NCBI GenBank assembly: GCA_905181835.1
Contig: CAJIZF010000004.1
Span: 186,001 to 250,000, forward strand
Length of the DNA: 64,000 nucleotides
From: an uncultured Flavobacteriaceae bacterium
GTDB lineage: Bacteria; Bacteroidota; Bacteroidia; Flavobacteriales; Flavobacteriaceae
Reading direction: 5' to 3'
The notes below the pieces were generated by a model. It was not told where the DNA came from. It searched no databases and saw nothing but the letters and a program-made list of their open reading frames with translations. Made by a program: the position numbers and the translations under genes. Positions 36,759 to 46,302 of this stretch are shown here, piece after piece (the first letter of the stretch is position 1; each line of letters begins with the position of its first letter).

Positions 36759-37061
36759 TTAAACGTCATCGTAATCAATGCTTAAAATTTCTGAAACTGG
36801 ATGTGCTTGACAAGTTAGAATTAGCCCTTCTGAAACCTCATTTTCTGTTAAAATTTGATTTTGCACCATTGTTGCTTTACCCTCAGTAACTCTTGCAATA
36901 CATGATGAGCAAACTCCTCCTTGACAAGAATAAGGAGCGTCAATATTATTTTTTAAAGCAGCCTCTAAAATATTTTCATTTTTAGCCATTTTTATTGTCA
37001 GAATTTCCTCATCTACAACAATAGTAACCGAGATATTTTTATTTTTTGCCTTTTCACTCAT
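36759..37061 (-). CDS. 2Fe-2S plant-type ferredoxin
   Basis: From the ATG at 37061 a 100-residue electron carrier. The four cluster ligands are C46, C51, C54 and C84 (C-x4-C-x2-C-x29-C), the pattern of plant-type 2Fe-2S domains, with the surrounding SCQGGVCSSC. It resembles the ferredoxin domain found at the end of PaaK-like reductases but stands alone here without a reductase domain. Partner unknown. It converges on the GT9 gene with seven bases between the stops. Confidence 0.88.
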   Translation of the reverse strand: MSEKAKNKNISVTIVVDEEILTIKMAKNENILEAALKNNIDAPYSCQGGVCSSCIARVTEGKATMVQNQILTENEVSEGLILTCQAHPVSEILSIDYDDV

Positions 37062-37284
37062 ATGAATATAATTTTGGTAAAAATACAAAGGAATTTATAA
37101 TTTTTAAACTACGCCGTTGTTTTAAAATTAATTTTAAGTACAAAATACAAAGCACTGTAAAGGAATTTTATATTAATATTCATTTATATTACAAAAGAAA
37201 TGTATTTTTACACTCAATAGTAATGTATATATACTAAAAGCAAAGCTTTTAAGTTTCAGTATTATAAACAAAACAACTTATATT

Positions 37285-39933
37285 TTGAAAGGAATAATAA
37301 AAACTATATTTTTTTTAATGGCTATTCTGTTTTTAGCCGCATGCTCGCGTAAAAAAAACACGTTTCTAAGTAGGAGTAAACACTCTATAACCACAGAATA
37401 TAACATTTTATATAACGGAAATATAGCTTTTGAAGAAGGCAAACTCCAATTAGCCTCATCGTACAGAGATAATTTTTGGGAAATTCTTCCAGTAGAGCGT
37501 TTAGAGCTGGAAGAAAGTAGTTTACTTTCAGGAGAAAGTAAAAATGAAAATTTTAATAAAGCTGAAGAAAAGGCGGCAAAAGGAGTTCAAAAACATGCCA
37601 TTTTTTTAGAAGGAAAAGAATACAATCCACAAATCGATGAAGCTTACATCCTTTTGGGAAAAGCCAGATATTACGACGGTCGCTTTGTTCAAGCACTTGA
37701 CGCTTTTAACTTTATTTTAAAGACCTATCCTACTTGTAATAGTATTAATCAAGCAAAGGTTTGGAAAGCAAAAACAAACATTAGATTAAATAATGAGGAA
37801 GTTGCTATTGAGAACCTAAAAAAAATGTTCGAAAAGAACCAAATAGACAAAGATGAATTGGCTGATGCAGCTGGAATTTTATCTCAAGCCTACATAAATT
37901 TAGATTCTTTAGACGTTGCATTGCCATACATGAAGTTTGCTGCTGAAAACACAAAAAATAACGAACTCAAAGGTCGCTATACCTATATCACTGCTCAACT
38001 TTACGATAAGCTTGAAAAAATTGATAGCGCCAACTTAGAGTTTGATAAAGTTATTGCTTTAAACAGAAAATCTCCCAGGGTTTATATGATTAATGCGCAC
38101 ATAGAAAAAGCAAAAAATTTCGATTTCACAAAAGAAGATCGTTTTGCTTTATTGGAATTATTATTTGATTTGGAAAAAAATCGAGAAAACAGGCCATTTC
38201 TAGATAAAATTTATAATCAAATTGGAGAATACCATAAAAAAAATGATAGTATTGACTTAGCTATTAATTTCTACAACAAATCCATTAAATCCTACCGCGA
38301 GGATAGAGTTATGCAATCTGTAAATTATCAAACGTTAGCAGAAATATATTTTGATGACAGATCTTATAAATCTGCTGGCGCTTATTACGACAGTACACTA
38401 ACAAATTTGGAAGAAGGCTCTAGACAATACAGACGAATAAAAAAGAAAAGAGAAAATCTAGACGATGTTATTAAATATGAAGATATTGCCTACAATAGCG
38501 ATAGTATACTTCATCTAGTAAATATGACAGAAGCGCAACAACTAGAATATTTTACACTATTTACCACCGAATTAAAGAGAATCGTTTTAGAGGATTCATT
38601 AGCAAATATTCAAAATGAGGAAAGTATAGAAAATAATCTTTTTTTTAATTCTAACTCCGAAAATTCCGGTTCAAAAAAAGGAACTAACGCTGGGGCAGGA
38701 AGCTTTTATTTTTATAACTCTACAACGGTATCATTCGGAAAAGAAGAGTTTAGAAAAAGATGGGGAAATAGAAAACTAGAAGATAATTGGAGGTTGTCTG
38801 ATAAAATTTCAAAATTGGAAAGTGTTGAGGAAAACTATATTGCCCCTGTTTCGGAAAATGATCGCTTTAAGCCAGAAACTTATATTGCATTGATTCCCAA
38901 TGATAAAAAAATAATTGATAGTATAATTAAAGACAGAAACTTTGCATATTATCAGTTAGGACTTATTTACAAAGAAAAATTTAAAGAATATGATTTGGCA
39001 AAGGATCGCTTAGAGGCTCTGGTTTCATTCAGTCCAGAAAAAAGATTATTATTACCAGCTCTTTATAATCTTTATAAAATTAACGAGTTAGAAGGGAATA
39101 GCCTTTTAGCTTTTCAATACAAAAGCGAAATTACTTCAACGTATCCGAACTCTAGATATGCTGAAATTTTATTAAATCCAAATGCTATTTTAGCTTCAGA
39201 TGAGTCCAGTCCTGAATATAAATACAATCAACTTTATAAATATTTTGAAAACTCAAAATATCAAGATGTTATAGATAATTGTGATATCTATATAGCAATG
39301 TATTTTGGAAATCCGATAATTTCAAAATTTGAATTATTAAAAGCTAATTCTATAGGTCGTCAGCAGGGTTTTGAACCTTACAAAAAAGCCTTAAATTTTG
39401 TTGCCCTAACTTATCCCAATGACGAACAAGGCAAAGAAGCTTTGAGTCTATATAAAACACTCATACCTAAAATATCAACAACAGCATTTATTGTAGATAA
39501 AGAAAGTGAACGATGGAAAATAGCGTATAAGTTTAATACAAAGGATCGCCTTCTTGCTGAAGAGCTGCACGAAAAACTAAAGGAAGTTATGATGACTTCT
39601 CAAAATGAAGAAATGTCAACATCTATTGATTATTATAATCCTGAGACATTATTTGTAATGATACATGGATTAAAATCGAGACAAGGTGCAAAGGGGTTTG
39701 CAGAATCTTTAAGAGAAAGAAAAAAAGATAAAATAACAACTTCTTTTTTTGAGATTTCATCGGAAAACTATGCAATTATTCAAATTCATAAAAACTTTGA
39801 AATGTATTTAAACACCGATTTAACTAAGGCAACAAAGCAAGATAAATCAAGAAAAACATCTAAAGAAAATACTAAAGCTCCTAAAAAACTCAATAAAACT
39901 TCCAAATTAAATAGCACGAAAAATTCTAAATAA
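37285..39933 (+). CDS. sprE: T9SS/gliding-associated TPR lipoprotein SprE/PorW
   Basis: Large lipoprotein (882 residues) needed for type IX secretion and gliding in Flavobacteriia. The signal peptide ends FLAAC with C20 as the lipidation site, then SRKKNTFLSR and TTEYNILYNGN, which are hallmarks of PorW/SprE. The body is built of tetratricopeptide-type helical repeats, and the last 45 residues are very rich in lysine. Start is TTG. It stands next to bactofilin and ATP synthase genes, an order known from related genomes. A T9SS substrate is encoded at 59023. Confidence 0.92.
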   Translation: MKGIIKTIFFLMAILFLAACSRKKNTFLSRSKHSITTEYNILYNGNIAFEEGKLQLASSYRDNFWEILPVERLELEESSLLSGESKNENFNKAEEKAAKGVQKHAIFLEGKEYNPQIDEAYILLGKARYYDGRFVQALDAFNFILKTYPTCNSINQAKVWKAKTNIRLNNEEVAIENLKKMFEKNQIDKDELADAAGILSQAYINLDSLDVALPYMKFAAENTKNNELKGRYTYITAQLYDKLEKIDSANLEFDKVIALNRKSPRVYMINAHIEKAKNFDFTKEDRFALLELLFDLEKNRENRPFLDKIYNQIGEYHKKNDSIDLAINFYNKSIKSYREDRVMQSVNYQTLAEIYFDDRSYKSAGAYYDSTLTNLEEGSRQYRRIKKKRENLDDVIKYEDIAYNSDSILHLVNMTEAQQLEYFTLFTTELKRIVLEDSLANIQNEESIENNLFFNSNSENSGSKKGTNAGAGSFYFYNSTTVSFGKEEFRKRWGNRKLEDNWRLSDKISKLESVEENYIAPVSENDRFKPETYIALIPNDKKIIDSIIKDRNFAYYQLGLIYKEKFKEYDLAKDRLEALVSFSPEKRLLLPALYNLYKINELEGNSLLAFQYKSEITSTYPNSRYAEILLNPNAILASDESSPEYKYNQLYKYFENSKYQDVIDNCDIYIAMYFGNPIISKFELLKANSIGRQQGFEPYKKALNFVALTYPNDEQGKEALSLYKTLIPKISTTAFIVDKESERWKIAYKFNTKDRLLAEELHEKLKEVMMTSQNEEMSTSIDYYNPETLFVMIHGLKSRQGAKGFAESLRERKKDKITTSFFEISSENYAIIQIHKNFEMYLNTDLTKATKQDKSRKTSKENTKAPKKLNKTSKLNSTKNSK

Positions 39934-39942
39934 TAATCAGTT

Positions 39943-40380
39943 ATGTTTTCAGAAAAAAAAACAAAGGAATACGATAATCCAGGATCAGGTCAAAATCGCA
40001 TCAATGATGGAACGATACTAAAAGGAGACGTCACCTCTAATGGTTATTTTAGAATAGATGGTATAATTGAAGGGAACATAAAAACTCCTTCAAAGGTTGT
40101 TGTTGGAAAAACAGGTAAAATTGTTGGAACTTTAACTTGCAACAATGCGGATATAGAAGGTCATGTTAAAGGGACTCTTGACATTGAAGGTACTTTAAGC
40201 CTTAGGAGTACTTCAAAAATTGAAGGCGAGGTTGTAACAGGAAAATTAGCAGTTGAACAAGGTGCATTTTTCAATGCCACCTGTTTAATGAAAGTGCCTA
40301 ATAAGTCAAATTATATTAGAAAAGAAGCTGATAATCCAGACGACCAAAGCCAACAAAAAAATTTAAAACTTACCCCATAA
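39943..40380 (+). CDS. bactofilin (polymer-forming cytoskeletal protein)
   Basis: A 145-residue protein with the central beta-helical bactofilin domain, about residues 20-112, shown by regularly spaced glycine-rich strands (GDVTSNGYFRIDGIIEGNI, VVVGKTGKIVGTL, and GTLDIEGTL). Disordered charged tails flank it. Bactofilins form filaments with roles in cell shape and wall synthesis. It follows sprE by nine bases and precedes atpZ by 16 bases. Confidence 0.93.
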   Translation: MFSEKKTKEYDNPGSGQNRINDGTILKGDVTSNGYFRIDGIIEGNIKTPSKVVVGKTGKIVGTLTCNNADIEGHVKGTLDIEGTLSLRSTSKIEGEVVTGKLAVEQGAFFNATCLMKVPNKSNYIRKEADNPDDQSQQKNLKLTP

Positions 40381-40396
40381 ATTTTTTATTTATTCA

Positions 40397-40615
40397 ATGC
40401 CTAATAATAAAAATAACAATAATAAGCGTTGGGCTATTTTATCAGGCATTGCCATTCAGATGGGGGTAATTATATATCTGTTTACTAAGGTTGGCGTCTG
40501 GCTAGATTTAAACTACAGTCTTTCAGGTAAAAAATATACCATCTTACTAACTTTGGCTGGAGTAGCTATCTCTCTTTTTTTAGTACTCAGACAAACCAAT
40601 CAACTTAATAAATAA
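40397..40615 (+). CDS. atpZ: AtpZ/AtpI family protein
   Basis: Small protein of 72 residues with two membrane helices (about 14-34 and 47-64) and the family stretch VGVWLDL. Proteins of this group precede F0F1 ATP synthase genes and assist assembly of the c-ring or transport magnesium or calcium with AtpI; that is family knowledge. Its stop overlaps the next start by one base. Confidence 0.85.
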   Translation: MPNNKNNNNKRWAILSGIAIQMGVIIYLFTKVGVWLDLNYSLSGKKYTILLTLAGVAISLFLVLRQTNQLNK

Positions 40616-41004
40616 TGAAATCTAAAAATATTCAATTTTTAATATTTCTGGGCTTACTTTTAATTATCTTTTTTGGCGCTCATCTTTTGGCGCTGTATTA
40701 TTTAAATAAAGATATTTTTGAGAATCAAATAATTTCATCTTACTTGGTTAATTTCAGTTTAGCTGTTTTTGTTTTTTTAGTAGTAATAAAAAAGCTATCC
40801 AATAATTCAGCACAAGCAGGTTTTGTTTTTATGGGAGGAAGTGCCTTGAAGTTTTTGGTGTTTTTTTTAGTTTTTTATCCCAGTTACAAGGAGGATGGAA
40901 ATATAGAAACTTTAGAATTTCTTGCTTTTTTTATACCCTACGCAACCTGTTTAATTGCAGAGGTTATCTATCTTTCCAAACAGCTTAATAATCAGTCAAC
41001 TTAA
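40615..41004 (+). CDS. DUF6168 family membrane protein (AtpI-position)
   Basis: A 129-residue protein with four membrane helices and almost no loops, placed between atpZ and atpB where other bacteria have atpI. I recognise it as the Bacteroidota family DUF6168. Position and topology suggest a function like AtpI, but sequence similarity to AtpI is not visible. It is translationally coupled to atpZ through TAATG. Confidence 0.7.
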   Translation: MKSKNIQFLIFLGLLLIIFFGAHLLALYYLNKDIFENQIISSYLVNFSLAVFVFLVVIKKLSNNSAQAGFVFMGGSALKFLVFFLVFYPSYKEDGNIETLEFLAFFIPYATCLIAEVIYLSKQLNNQST

Positions 41005-41062
41005 CAAAATTAGGTTCAATTAAAAAAGAGCATAAATAGTTTTTTCTTTCCAGAAAGAACAG

Positions 41063-41070
41063 TATTTTTG
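41063..41070 (+). promoter_or_regulatory. -7 box of the atpB promoter
   Basis: TATTTTTG is a perfect Bacteroidota -7 box 34 bases ahead of the atpB ATG, with a T-rich -33 region. It suggests the ATP synthase core genes can be transcribed apart from sprE, bactofilin and atpZ. Confidence 0.5.
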
Positions 41071-41104
41071 CACCGATTTTTAAAGCCAACATAACTTGTT
41101 TACT

Positions 41105-42181
41105 ATGCAGCGTAGTTTTTTAGTAAAATTTTTTACAATTCTTCTTTTAGGAATTTTCACAAATGCACAAGCACAAAACGATGAGCATGAGGGGTCTCCA
41201 GAGGAAGTTAGCCTGAAAACAAAAATCAAAGAAAGTATTGATCATCATTTATTAGATTCCTACGACTTTATCTTTTTTAGTGACACTGAAAAAAATAAAC
41301 ATTATGGTTTTCCTTTGCCAGTAATTCTTTGGGATGACGGATTCCATCTGTTTTCTTCTTCAAAATTTCATCATGGCGAAACAGTTGCCGAAAACAACGG
41401 AAATTTCTACAAGCTATATCACAACAAAATATATAAAACCGATGCAAAAGGAACGATAACTTTAGATGATCATCACCATCCAACTCAAGTAAAACCATTA
41501 GACTTTTCGATTACCAAAAGTGTGCTGATGATCATTATAACTGGAATATTAATGTTTTTAGCATTTGCTGGTATGGCGAAATCCTTCAAAAGGGGTCCAA
41601 TAGTAACTGGAGTAGGTAGATTCTTAGAGCCAATAATTTTATATATTAGAGATGATATTGCGATTCCTAATATCGGTGTAAAAAAATATAAAAAATATAT
41701 GCCATATTTACTGACCGTATTCTTTTTTGTATGGTTTTTAAATTTGTTTGGATTAACTCCTCTAGGTGTTAATGTTACCGGTAACATTGCTGTAACATTT
41801 GCCTTGGCATTAATTACGTTCATCATTACGCAGTTTTCGGGAAATGCAAATTACTGGAAACATATATTTTGGATGCCAGGAGTTCCGGTTCCCATGAAAA
41901 TAATATTAGCTCCAATAGAATTATTAGGAGTAATCATCAAGCCTTTTGCCTTAATGATTCGTTTGTACGCAAACATTATGGCTGGACACATTGTATTAAT
42001 GAGTTTGATAGGTTTGATATTTGTGTTCCATAATTGGATAGGAAGTAGCTTAACTTTTGTGTTATCCTTTGCTATCTCAATAATAGAACTTTTAGTAGCC
42101 TTATTACAAGCATATATTTTCACCATGTTATCGGCCCTTTATTTTGGTTTTGCGGTAGAAGAACATGATGAAGCACATTAA
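41105..42181 (+). CDS. atpB: F0F1 ATP synthase subunit a
   Basis: Membrane subunit forming the ion half-channels against the c-ring. From the ATG at 41105 it has 358 residues; a TTG three codons earlier is less likely. It is longer than the E. coli protein: a cleavable-looking signal (to NAQAQ) and a histidine-rich periplasmic extension of about 110 residues precede the core, as usual in Bacteroidota. The essential arginine is R286 in FALMIRLYANIMAGH, and helices follow the family pattern. Confidence 0.95.
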   Translation: MQRSFLVKFFTILLLGIFTNAQAQNDEHEGSPEEVSLKTKIKESIDHHLLDSYDFIFFSDTEKNKHYGFPLPVILWDDGFHLFSSSKFHHGETVAENNGNFYKLYHNKIYKTDAKGTITLDDHHHPTQVKPLDFSITKSVLMIIITGILMFLAFAGMAKSFKRGPIVTGVGRFLEPIILYIRDDIAIPNIGVKKYKKYMPYLLTVFFFVWFLNLFGLTPLGVNVTGNIAVTFALALITFIITQFSGNANYWKHIFWMPGVPVPMKIILAPIELLGVIIKPFALMIRLYANIMAGHIVLMSLIGLIFVFHNWIGSSLTFVLSFAISIIELLVALLQAYIFTMLSALYFGFAVEEHDEAH

Positions 42182-42217
42182 TAAATTTTGAATGTTTAAC
42201 TTTTAATTATATATATT

Positions 42218-42409
42218 ATGGAAATCCCAGCTATTGTAGGTGCAGGTTTAGTAGTTATTGGTGCCGGTATCGGTATTGGTAGAATTGGTGGTTCAGCAAT
42301 GGACGCTATTGCTCGTCAGCCAGAAGCTTACGGAAAAATTCAAACAGCAATGCTTATTGCAGCAGCGCTTATTGAAGGTATTGGATTTGCTGCCTTATTT
42401 GCAGTATAA
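42218..42409 (+). CDS. atpE: F0F1 ATP synthase subunit c
   Basis: Proteolipid of 63 residues that forms the rotor ring. Two helices flank the polar loop ARQPEA; E53 in LIEGIGFA is the ion-carrying carboxylate. The glutamate is followed by glycine rather than serine or threonine, and helix 1 lacks the glutamine of sodium-type rings, so protons are the likely coupling ion (inference). A perfect hairpin follows the gene. Confidence 0.96.
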   Translation: MEIPAIVGAGLVVIGAGIGIGRIGGSAMDAIARQPEAYGKIQTAMLIAAALIEGIGFAALFAV

Positions 42410-42417
42410 CAAAACCC

Positions 42418-42454
42418 AAACATCAATTGCAACGGTTGGTTGCAATTGATGTTT
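42418..42454 (+). promoter_or_regulatory. 16-bp perfect stem-loop between atpE and atpF
   Basis: The left arm at 42418-42433 and right arm at 42439-42454 are perfect reverse complements around the five-base loop GGTTG. What follows is mixed A/T (TAATTAAATTT), not a T tract, so it looks more like an mRNA-stabilising or partly terminating element than a full terminator. It lies exactly where the demand for subunit c exceeds that for the next subunits. Confidence 0.6.
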
Positions 42455-42484
42455 AATTAAATTTAAACTATATAAAATATAACT

Positions 42485-42985
42485 ATGGAAAAGTTAATTA
42501 ACGATTTCTCTTTTGGACTTTTTTTCTGGCAAATGCTACTCTTTGTGTTGTTGTTATTTTTGTTGAAAAAATTTGCATGGCAACCTATTTTAAAAGCTCT
42601 CAATGACAGAGAAGAGGGAATTAAAAGCGCACTAGAATCTGCTGAGAATGCGAAACTAGAAATGGAAAATCTTCAAGCGGATAATCATAAGTTAATTCAA
42701 GAAGCTAGAATAGAAAGAGAAGCAATGATTAAGGAAGCTCGTGAAATTAAAGAAAAAATGATTTCTGACGCGAGGGAAGAAGCAAAATCTGAAGCTGATA
42801 AAATGATTTCAAATGCTCAAGACGCAATTGAAAGTGAAAAGAAATCAGCAATCACAGATATTAAGAACCAAGTTGCTAATTTATCTATAGATATTGCAGA
42901 GAAAGTTGTTAAAGGAGAGTTGTCTGATAAAGGCAAACAATTAAAACTAGTAGAAGACATGCTAAATGATTCTACTTTAAATTAA
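42485..42985 (+). CDS. atpF: F0F1 ATP synthase subunit b
   Basis: Peripheral-stalk subunit of 166 residues: one membrane helix near residues 10-28 (FFWQMLLFVLLLFLLKKF) followed by a long charged coiled coil to about 140 and a short C-terminal segment binding delta. Starts 75 bases after atpE, behind the hairpin; delta follows after six bases. Confidence 0.94.
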   Translation: MEKLINDFSFGLFFWQMLLFVLLLFLLKKFAWQPILKALNDREEGIKSALESAENAKLEMENLQADNHKLIQEARIEREAMIKEAREIKEKMISDAREEAKSEADKMISNAQDAIESEKKSAITDIKNQVANLSIDIAEKVVKGELSDKGKQLKLVEDMLNDSTLN

Positions 42986-42991
42986 TAAAAA

Positions 42992-43534
42992 ATGATCGGA
43001 AGCAGAGCAGCAAGACGTTACGCAAAAGCAGTTTTACTACAAGCATCAGATACAAACACAGCTCATGTTTTGTTTGAAGATATGCAGTCGGTTTCAGCGA
43101 CCATTTCTAATAATAGTGAATTAAAAGACATGCTTTACAGTCCCGTATATAACGACGAAGACAAAAAGGAAGCACTACATAAAATATTTATAAAACAAAC
43201 AAACAGTACCAAATCATTGATTTCTATATTAGTTGCTAATAAAAGAGCCTCTTTGTTAAATGATGTAGCTTCAAGCTATATCGAATTATACAAAGAATCC
43301 CAAGGAATTAAAGTAGCTCGAGTAACAACCGCTGTAGCTCTTTCTCCAGAATTAGAAGAAAAAGTACTAGTCAAAGTAAAAGAACTAACAGGTAGTGATA
43401 AGGTAACTTTAGAAAGCACTATTGATGAATCGGTAATTGGTGGGTTTATTTTACGAATTGGAGATTTACAGTACAATGCTAGTATAGCAAACAGCCTAGC
43501 AAAAATAAAAAGAGAATTTAGTAAAAGTATATAA
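42992..43534 (+). CDS. atpH: F0F1 ATP synthase subunit delta
   Basis: 180-residue soluble subunit that links the peripheral stalk to F1. The family start GSRAARRYAKAVL and the C-terminal signature IDESVIGGFILRIGDLQYNAS are clear. It lies in the standard b-delta-alpha order, six bases behind atpF and 38 bases before atpA. Confidence 0.94.
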   Translation: MIGSRAARRYAKAVLLQASDTNTAHVLFEDMQSVSATISNNSELKDMLYSPVYNDEDKKEALHKIFIKQTNSTKSLISILVANKRASLLNDVASSYIELYKESQGIKVARVTTAVALSPELEEKVLVKVKELTGSDKVTLESTIDESVIGGFILRIGDLQYNASIANSLAKIKREFSKSI

Positions 43535-43572
43535 ATAAACGTCAGATTTATTCTGAATAATATAGTTGAAAA

Positions 43573-45150
43573 ATGGCAGAAGTTAAACCAGCTGAAGTAT
43601 CAGCAATTTTAAAGAATCAATTATCAGGTTACGAATCTACAGCTTCTTTAGATGAAGTTGGAAGTGTATTAACTGTAGGTGATGGTATAGCACGGGTATA
43701 CGGCCTATCAAATGCACAATACGGCGAATTAGTAGAATTCGAAAACGGATTAGAAGGGATTGTCCTTAACCTTGAGGAAGATAACGTTGGGGTGGTATTA
43801 TTAGGTCACTCTAAAAATATTGTTGAAGGTTCTACAGTAAAACGTACGCAACGTATTGCATCTATTAATGTAGGTGAAGGTATTTCTGGACGTGTTGTAA
43901 ACACGCTAGGAGAACCTATTGATGGTAAAGGAGCAATAGAAGGTAAAACTTACGAAATGCCATTAGAACGTATTGCACCGGGTGTAATTTTTCGTGAGCC
44001 AGTAACAGAACCACTTCAAACAGGAATTAAATCGATCGATGCGATGATTCCAGTTGGTAGAGGACAACGTGAGTTGGTAATTGGTGACCGTCAAACTGGT
44101 AAAACAACTGTTTGTATTGATACGATTCTAAATCAAAAAGAATTTTATGATGCTGGGGAACCAGTATATTGTATATATGTTGCAATTGGACAAAAAGCTT
44201 CTACGGTAGCAAATATTGCTAAAGTATTAGAAGAAAAAGGCGCATTAGCTTATACAACTATTGTTGCTGCAAACGCGAGTGATCCAGCTCCAATGCAAGT
44301 TTATGCTCCTTTCGCAGGTGCTGCAATTGGAGAGTATTTTAGAGATACTGGTCGTCCAGCATTAATAATTTATGATGATTTATCTAAACAAGCGGTAGCT
44401 TACCGTGAGGTATCATTATTATTACGTCGTCCACCAGGACGTGAGGCATACCCAGGAGATGTATTTTATCTTCACTCAAGATTATTAGAGCGTTCAGCTA
44501 AAGTGATCAACGATGACGATATCGCTAAACGTATGAACGATTTACCAGAGTCTTTAAAAGATGTTGTAAAAGGTGGTGGTTCGTTAACAGCTTTACCGAT
44601 TATTGAAACTCAAGCGGGTGATGTATCTGCTTATATTCCAACCAATGTAATTTCGATTACAGATGGTCAAATATTCTTAGATGGAGATTTATTTAACTCT
44701 GGGGTTCGTCCAGCGATTAATGTAGGTATTTCTGTATCTCGTGTGGGGGGTAATGCTCAGGTTAAATCAATGAAAAAAGTTTCAGGTACTCTTAAGTTAG
44801 ATCAAGCACAATTTCGTGAATTAGAAGCTTTTGCTAAGTTTGGTTCCGATTTGGATGCCGCAACTCTGAGTGTTATTGAAAAAGGAAAACGTAACGTTGA
44901 AATTTTAAAACAAGCACAAAACGATCCGTTTACAGTTGAAGACCAAATTGCAATTATTTATGCAGGATCTAAAAACTTATTGCGCGATGTGCCTGTGAAT
45001 AAGGTAAAAGAATTTGAAAGAGATTTCATCGAATACCTTAATGCTAAGCACAGAGATATTTTAGATACCTTAAAAGCTGGAAAACTAACCGATGAAGCAA
45101 TTGAAGTTTTGTCAAAAGTAGCTAATGACATTGCAGCTAATTACAATTAA
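43573..45150 (+). CDS. atpA: F0F1 ATP synthase subunit alpha
   Basis: Regulatory nucleotide-binding subunit of F1, 525 residues. The P-loop GDRQTGKT spans 171-178, and [12 protein letters not shown] and the conserved [18 protein letters not shown] region are present. This gene shows a codon choice richer in preferred codons than its neighbours (for example CGT arginine), as expected for high expression. An imperfect hairpin follows it before atpG. Confidence 0.97.
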   Translation: MAEVKPAEVSAILKNQLSGYESTASLDEVGSVLTVGDGIARVYGLSNAQYGELVEFENGLEGIVLNLEEDNVGVVLLGHSKNIVEGSTVKRTQRIASINVGEGISGRVVNTLGEPIDGKGAIEGKTYEMPLERIAPGVIFREPVTEPLQTGIKSIDAMIPVGRGQRELVIGDRQTGKTTVCIDTILNQKEFYDAGEPVYCIYVAIGQKASTVANIAKVLEEKGALAYTTIVAANASDPAPMQVYAPFAGAAIGEYFRDTGRPALIIYDDLSKQAVAYREVSLLLRRPPGREAYPGDVFYLHSRLLERSAKVINDDDIAKRMNDLPESLKDVVKGGGSLTALPIIETQAGDVSAYIPTNVISITDGQIFLDGDLFNSGVRPAINVGISVSRVGGNAQVKSMKKVSGTLKLDQAQFRELEAFAKFGSDLDAATLSVIEKGKRNVEILKQAQNDPFTVEDQIAIIYAGSKNLLRDVPVNKVKEFERDFIEYLNAKHRDILDTLKAGKLTDEAIEVLSKVANDIAANYN

Positions 45151-45155
45151 AAATT

Positions 45156-45192
45156 AGCAATTAGTAATTATAATATTTAATTACTGATTGCT
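45156..45192 (+). promoter_or_regulatory. 14-bp imperfect stem-loop between atpA and atpG
   Basis: AGCAATTAGTAATT (45156-45169) and AATTACTGATTGCT (45179-45192) pair with one U-G wobble around a nine-base loop. It has no T tract and does not look like a terminator; it resembles palindromic intergenic repeats. It could influence the alpha to gamma expression ratio. Confidence 0.5.
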
Positions 45193-45206
45193 TTACACTT
45201 GATATA

Positions 45207-46073
45207 ATGGCAAATTTAAAAGAAATACGTAATAGAATATCTTCGGTATCTTCAACGATGCAGATTACTAGTGCCATGAAAATGGTATCTGCTGCAAAAT
45301 TGAAAAAAGCACAAGATGCTATTACCACTATGCGTCCTTATGCAGATAAACAAACCGAATTACTACAAAGCTTAAGTGCAACTCTAGATGGCGATATTGG
45401 AAGCGATTATACAGCAGATAGAGAAGTAAAAAAAGTGCTATTAGTTGCTATTTCTTCTAATCGAGGTTTGGCTGGCGCCTTTAATTCAAATATTGTAAAA
45501 AGTAGTTTGTCTTTAATAAATGAAACTTACAAAGGAAAGCAGGTAGATTTTTTTACTTTGGGGAAAAAAGCAAATGACGTTCTAAATAAAGAACAAACTA
45601 TTATTGAAAATAACATTGAAATTTTTGATTACTTAACGTACGAAAATAATTCGCAAATTGCACAGAAGTTAATGAATTTGTTTACTGATGGTACTTATGA
45701 CAAAATTATATTAATCTATAATAAGTTTAAAAATGCTGCTACTCAAATAATCATGAATGAACAATTTTTACCAATTGTTTCAAATCAAGAACTTGACGAG
45801 AAAGTAGAAGTATCCGACTACATATTTGAGCCGTCAAAAGAAAAAATAGTTGAAGAATTAATTCCAAAGAGTTTAAAAATGCAATTATTTAAAGCCTTAA
45901 GAGATTCTTCTGCAAGCGAACACGGAGCTCGTATGACAGCTATGCACAAAGCAACAGATAATGCTACTGAATTGCGAGATGCTTTAACCCTCCAGTATAA
46001 CAAAGCAAGGCAAGCTTCGATAACTAACGAAATTCTAGAAATTGTTGGAGGAGCTGAGGCTTTAGCTGGATAA
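45207..46073 (+). CDS. atpG: F0F1 ATP synthase subunit gamma
   Basis: Central rotor shaft of F1, 288 residues. The N-terminal helix (LKEIRNRISSVSSTMQITSAMKMV) and the C-terminal helix (ARMTAMHKATDNATELRDAL) that form the coiled coil are conserved. The operon ends here with a terminator; the beta and epsilon subunit genes are absent from the window, as usual in Bacteroidota, where they form a separate operon. Confidence 0.96.
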   Translation: MANLKEIRNRISSVSSTMQITSAMKMVSAAKLKKAQDAITTMRPYADKQTELLQSLSATLDGDIGSDYTADREVKKVLLVAISSNRGLAGAFNSNIVKSSLSLINETYKGKQVDFFTLGKKANDVLNKEQTIIENNIEIFDYLTYENNSQIAQKLMNLFTDGTYDKIILIYNKFKNAATQIIMNEQFLPIVSNQELDEKVEVSDYIFEPSKEKIVEELIPKSLKMQLFKALRDSSASEHGARMTAMHKATDNATELRDALTLQYNKARQASITNEILEIVGGAEALAG

Positions 46074-46107
46074 TACTTTTAGCAAAACTAATTTTATAAA
46101 TATATAA

Positions 46108-46150
46108 AAGCCTTTTAATAAAATTAAAAGGCTTCTTTGTTTAACTTTTT
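46108..46150 (+). terminator. terminator of the ATP synthase operon
   Basis: AAGCCTTTTAAT (46108-46119) and ATTAAAAGGCTT (46123-46134) form a perfect 12-bp stem with a three-base loop, followed by the T-rich stretch CTTTGTTTAACTTTTT. It lies 34 bases after the atpG stop. Confidence 0.75.
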
Positions 46151-46302
46151 CTGGAGTTTTTATTTGAAATATTGAATTTGTTTTTAAATAACTTCACAAA
46201 AGCACTGTTTAATTTTTTTGAAAATATAGCATTTGTCATATTTTATGTATTTATTGAACCGCATTTTGTACATTTAAATATTAAACCGTAGAGACCGACG
46301 TT

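Noticed and set aside
37236-37250. Short hairpin AAAAGC-AAA-GCTTTT ahead of sprE
   Set aside because: Only six or seven base pairs, almost all A/T, easily expected by chance in this DNA.
41485-41826. A 113-codon minus-strand frame inside atpB
   Set aside because: Lies fully opposite a conserved ATP synthase gene; its sequence looks like a reversed membrane helix region.
42258-42449. A second plus-strand frame overlapping atpE and the hairpin
   Set aside because: Out of frame with atpE, runs into the hairpin and has no family resemblance.
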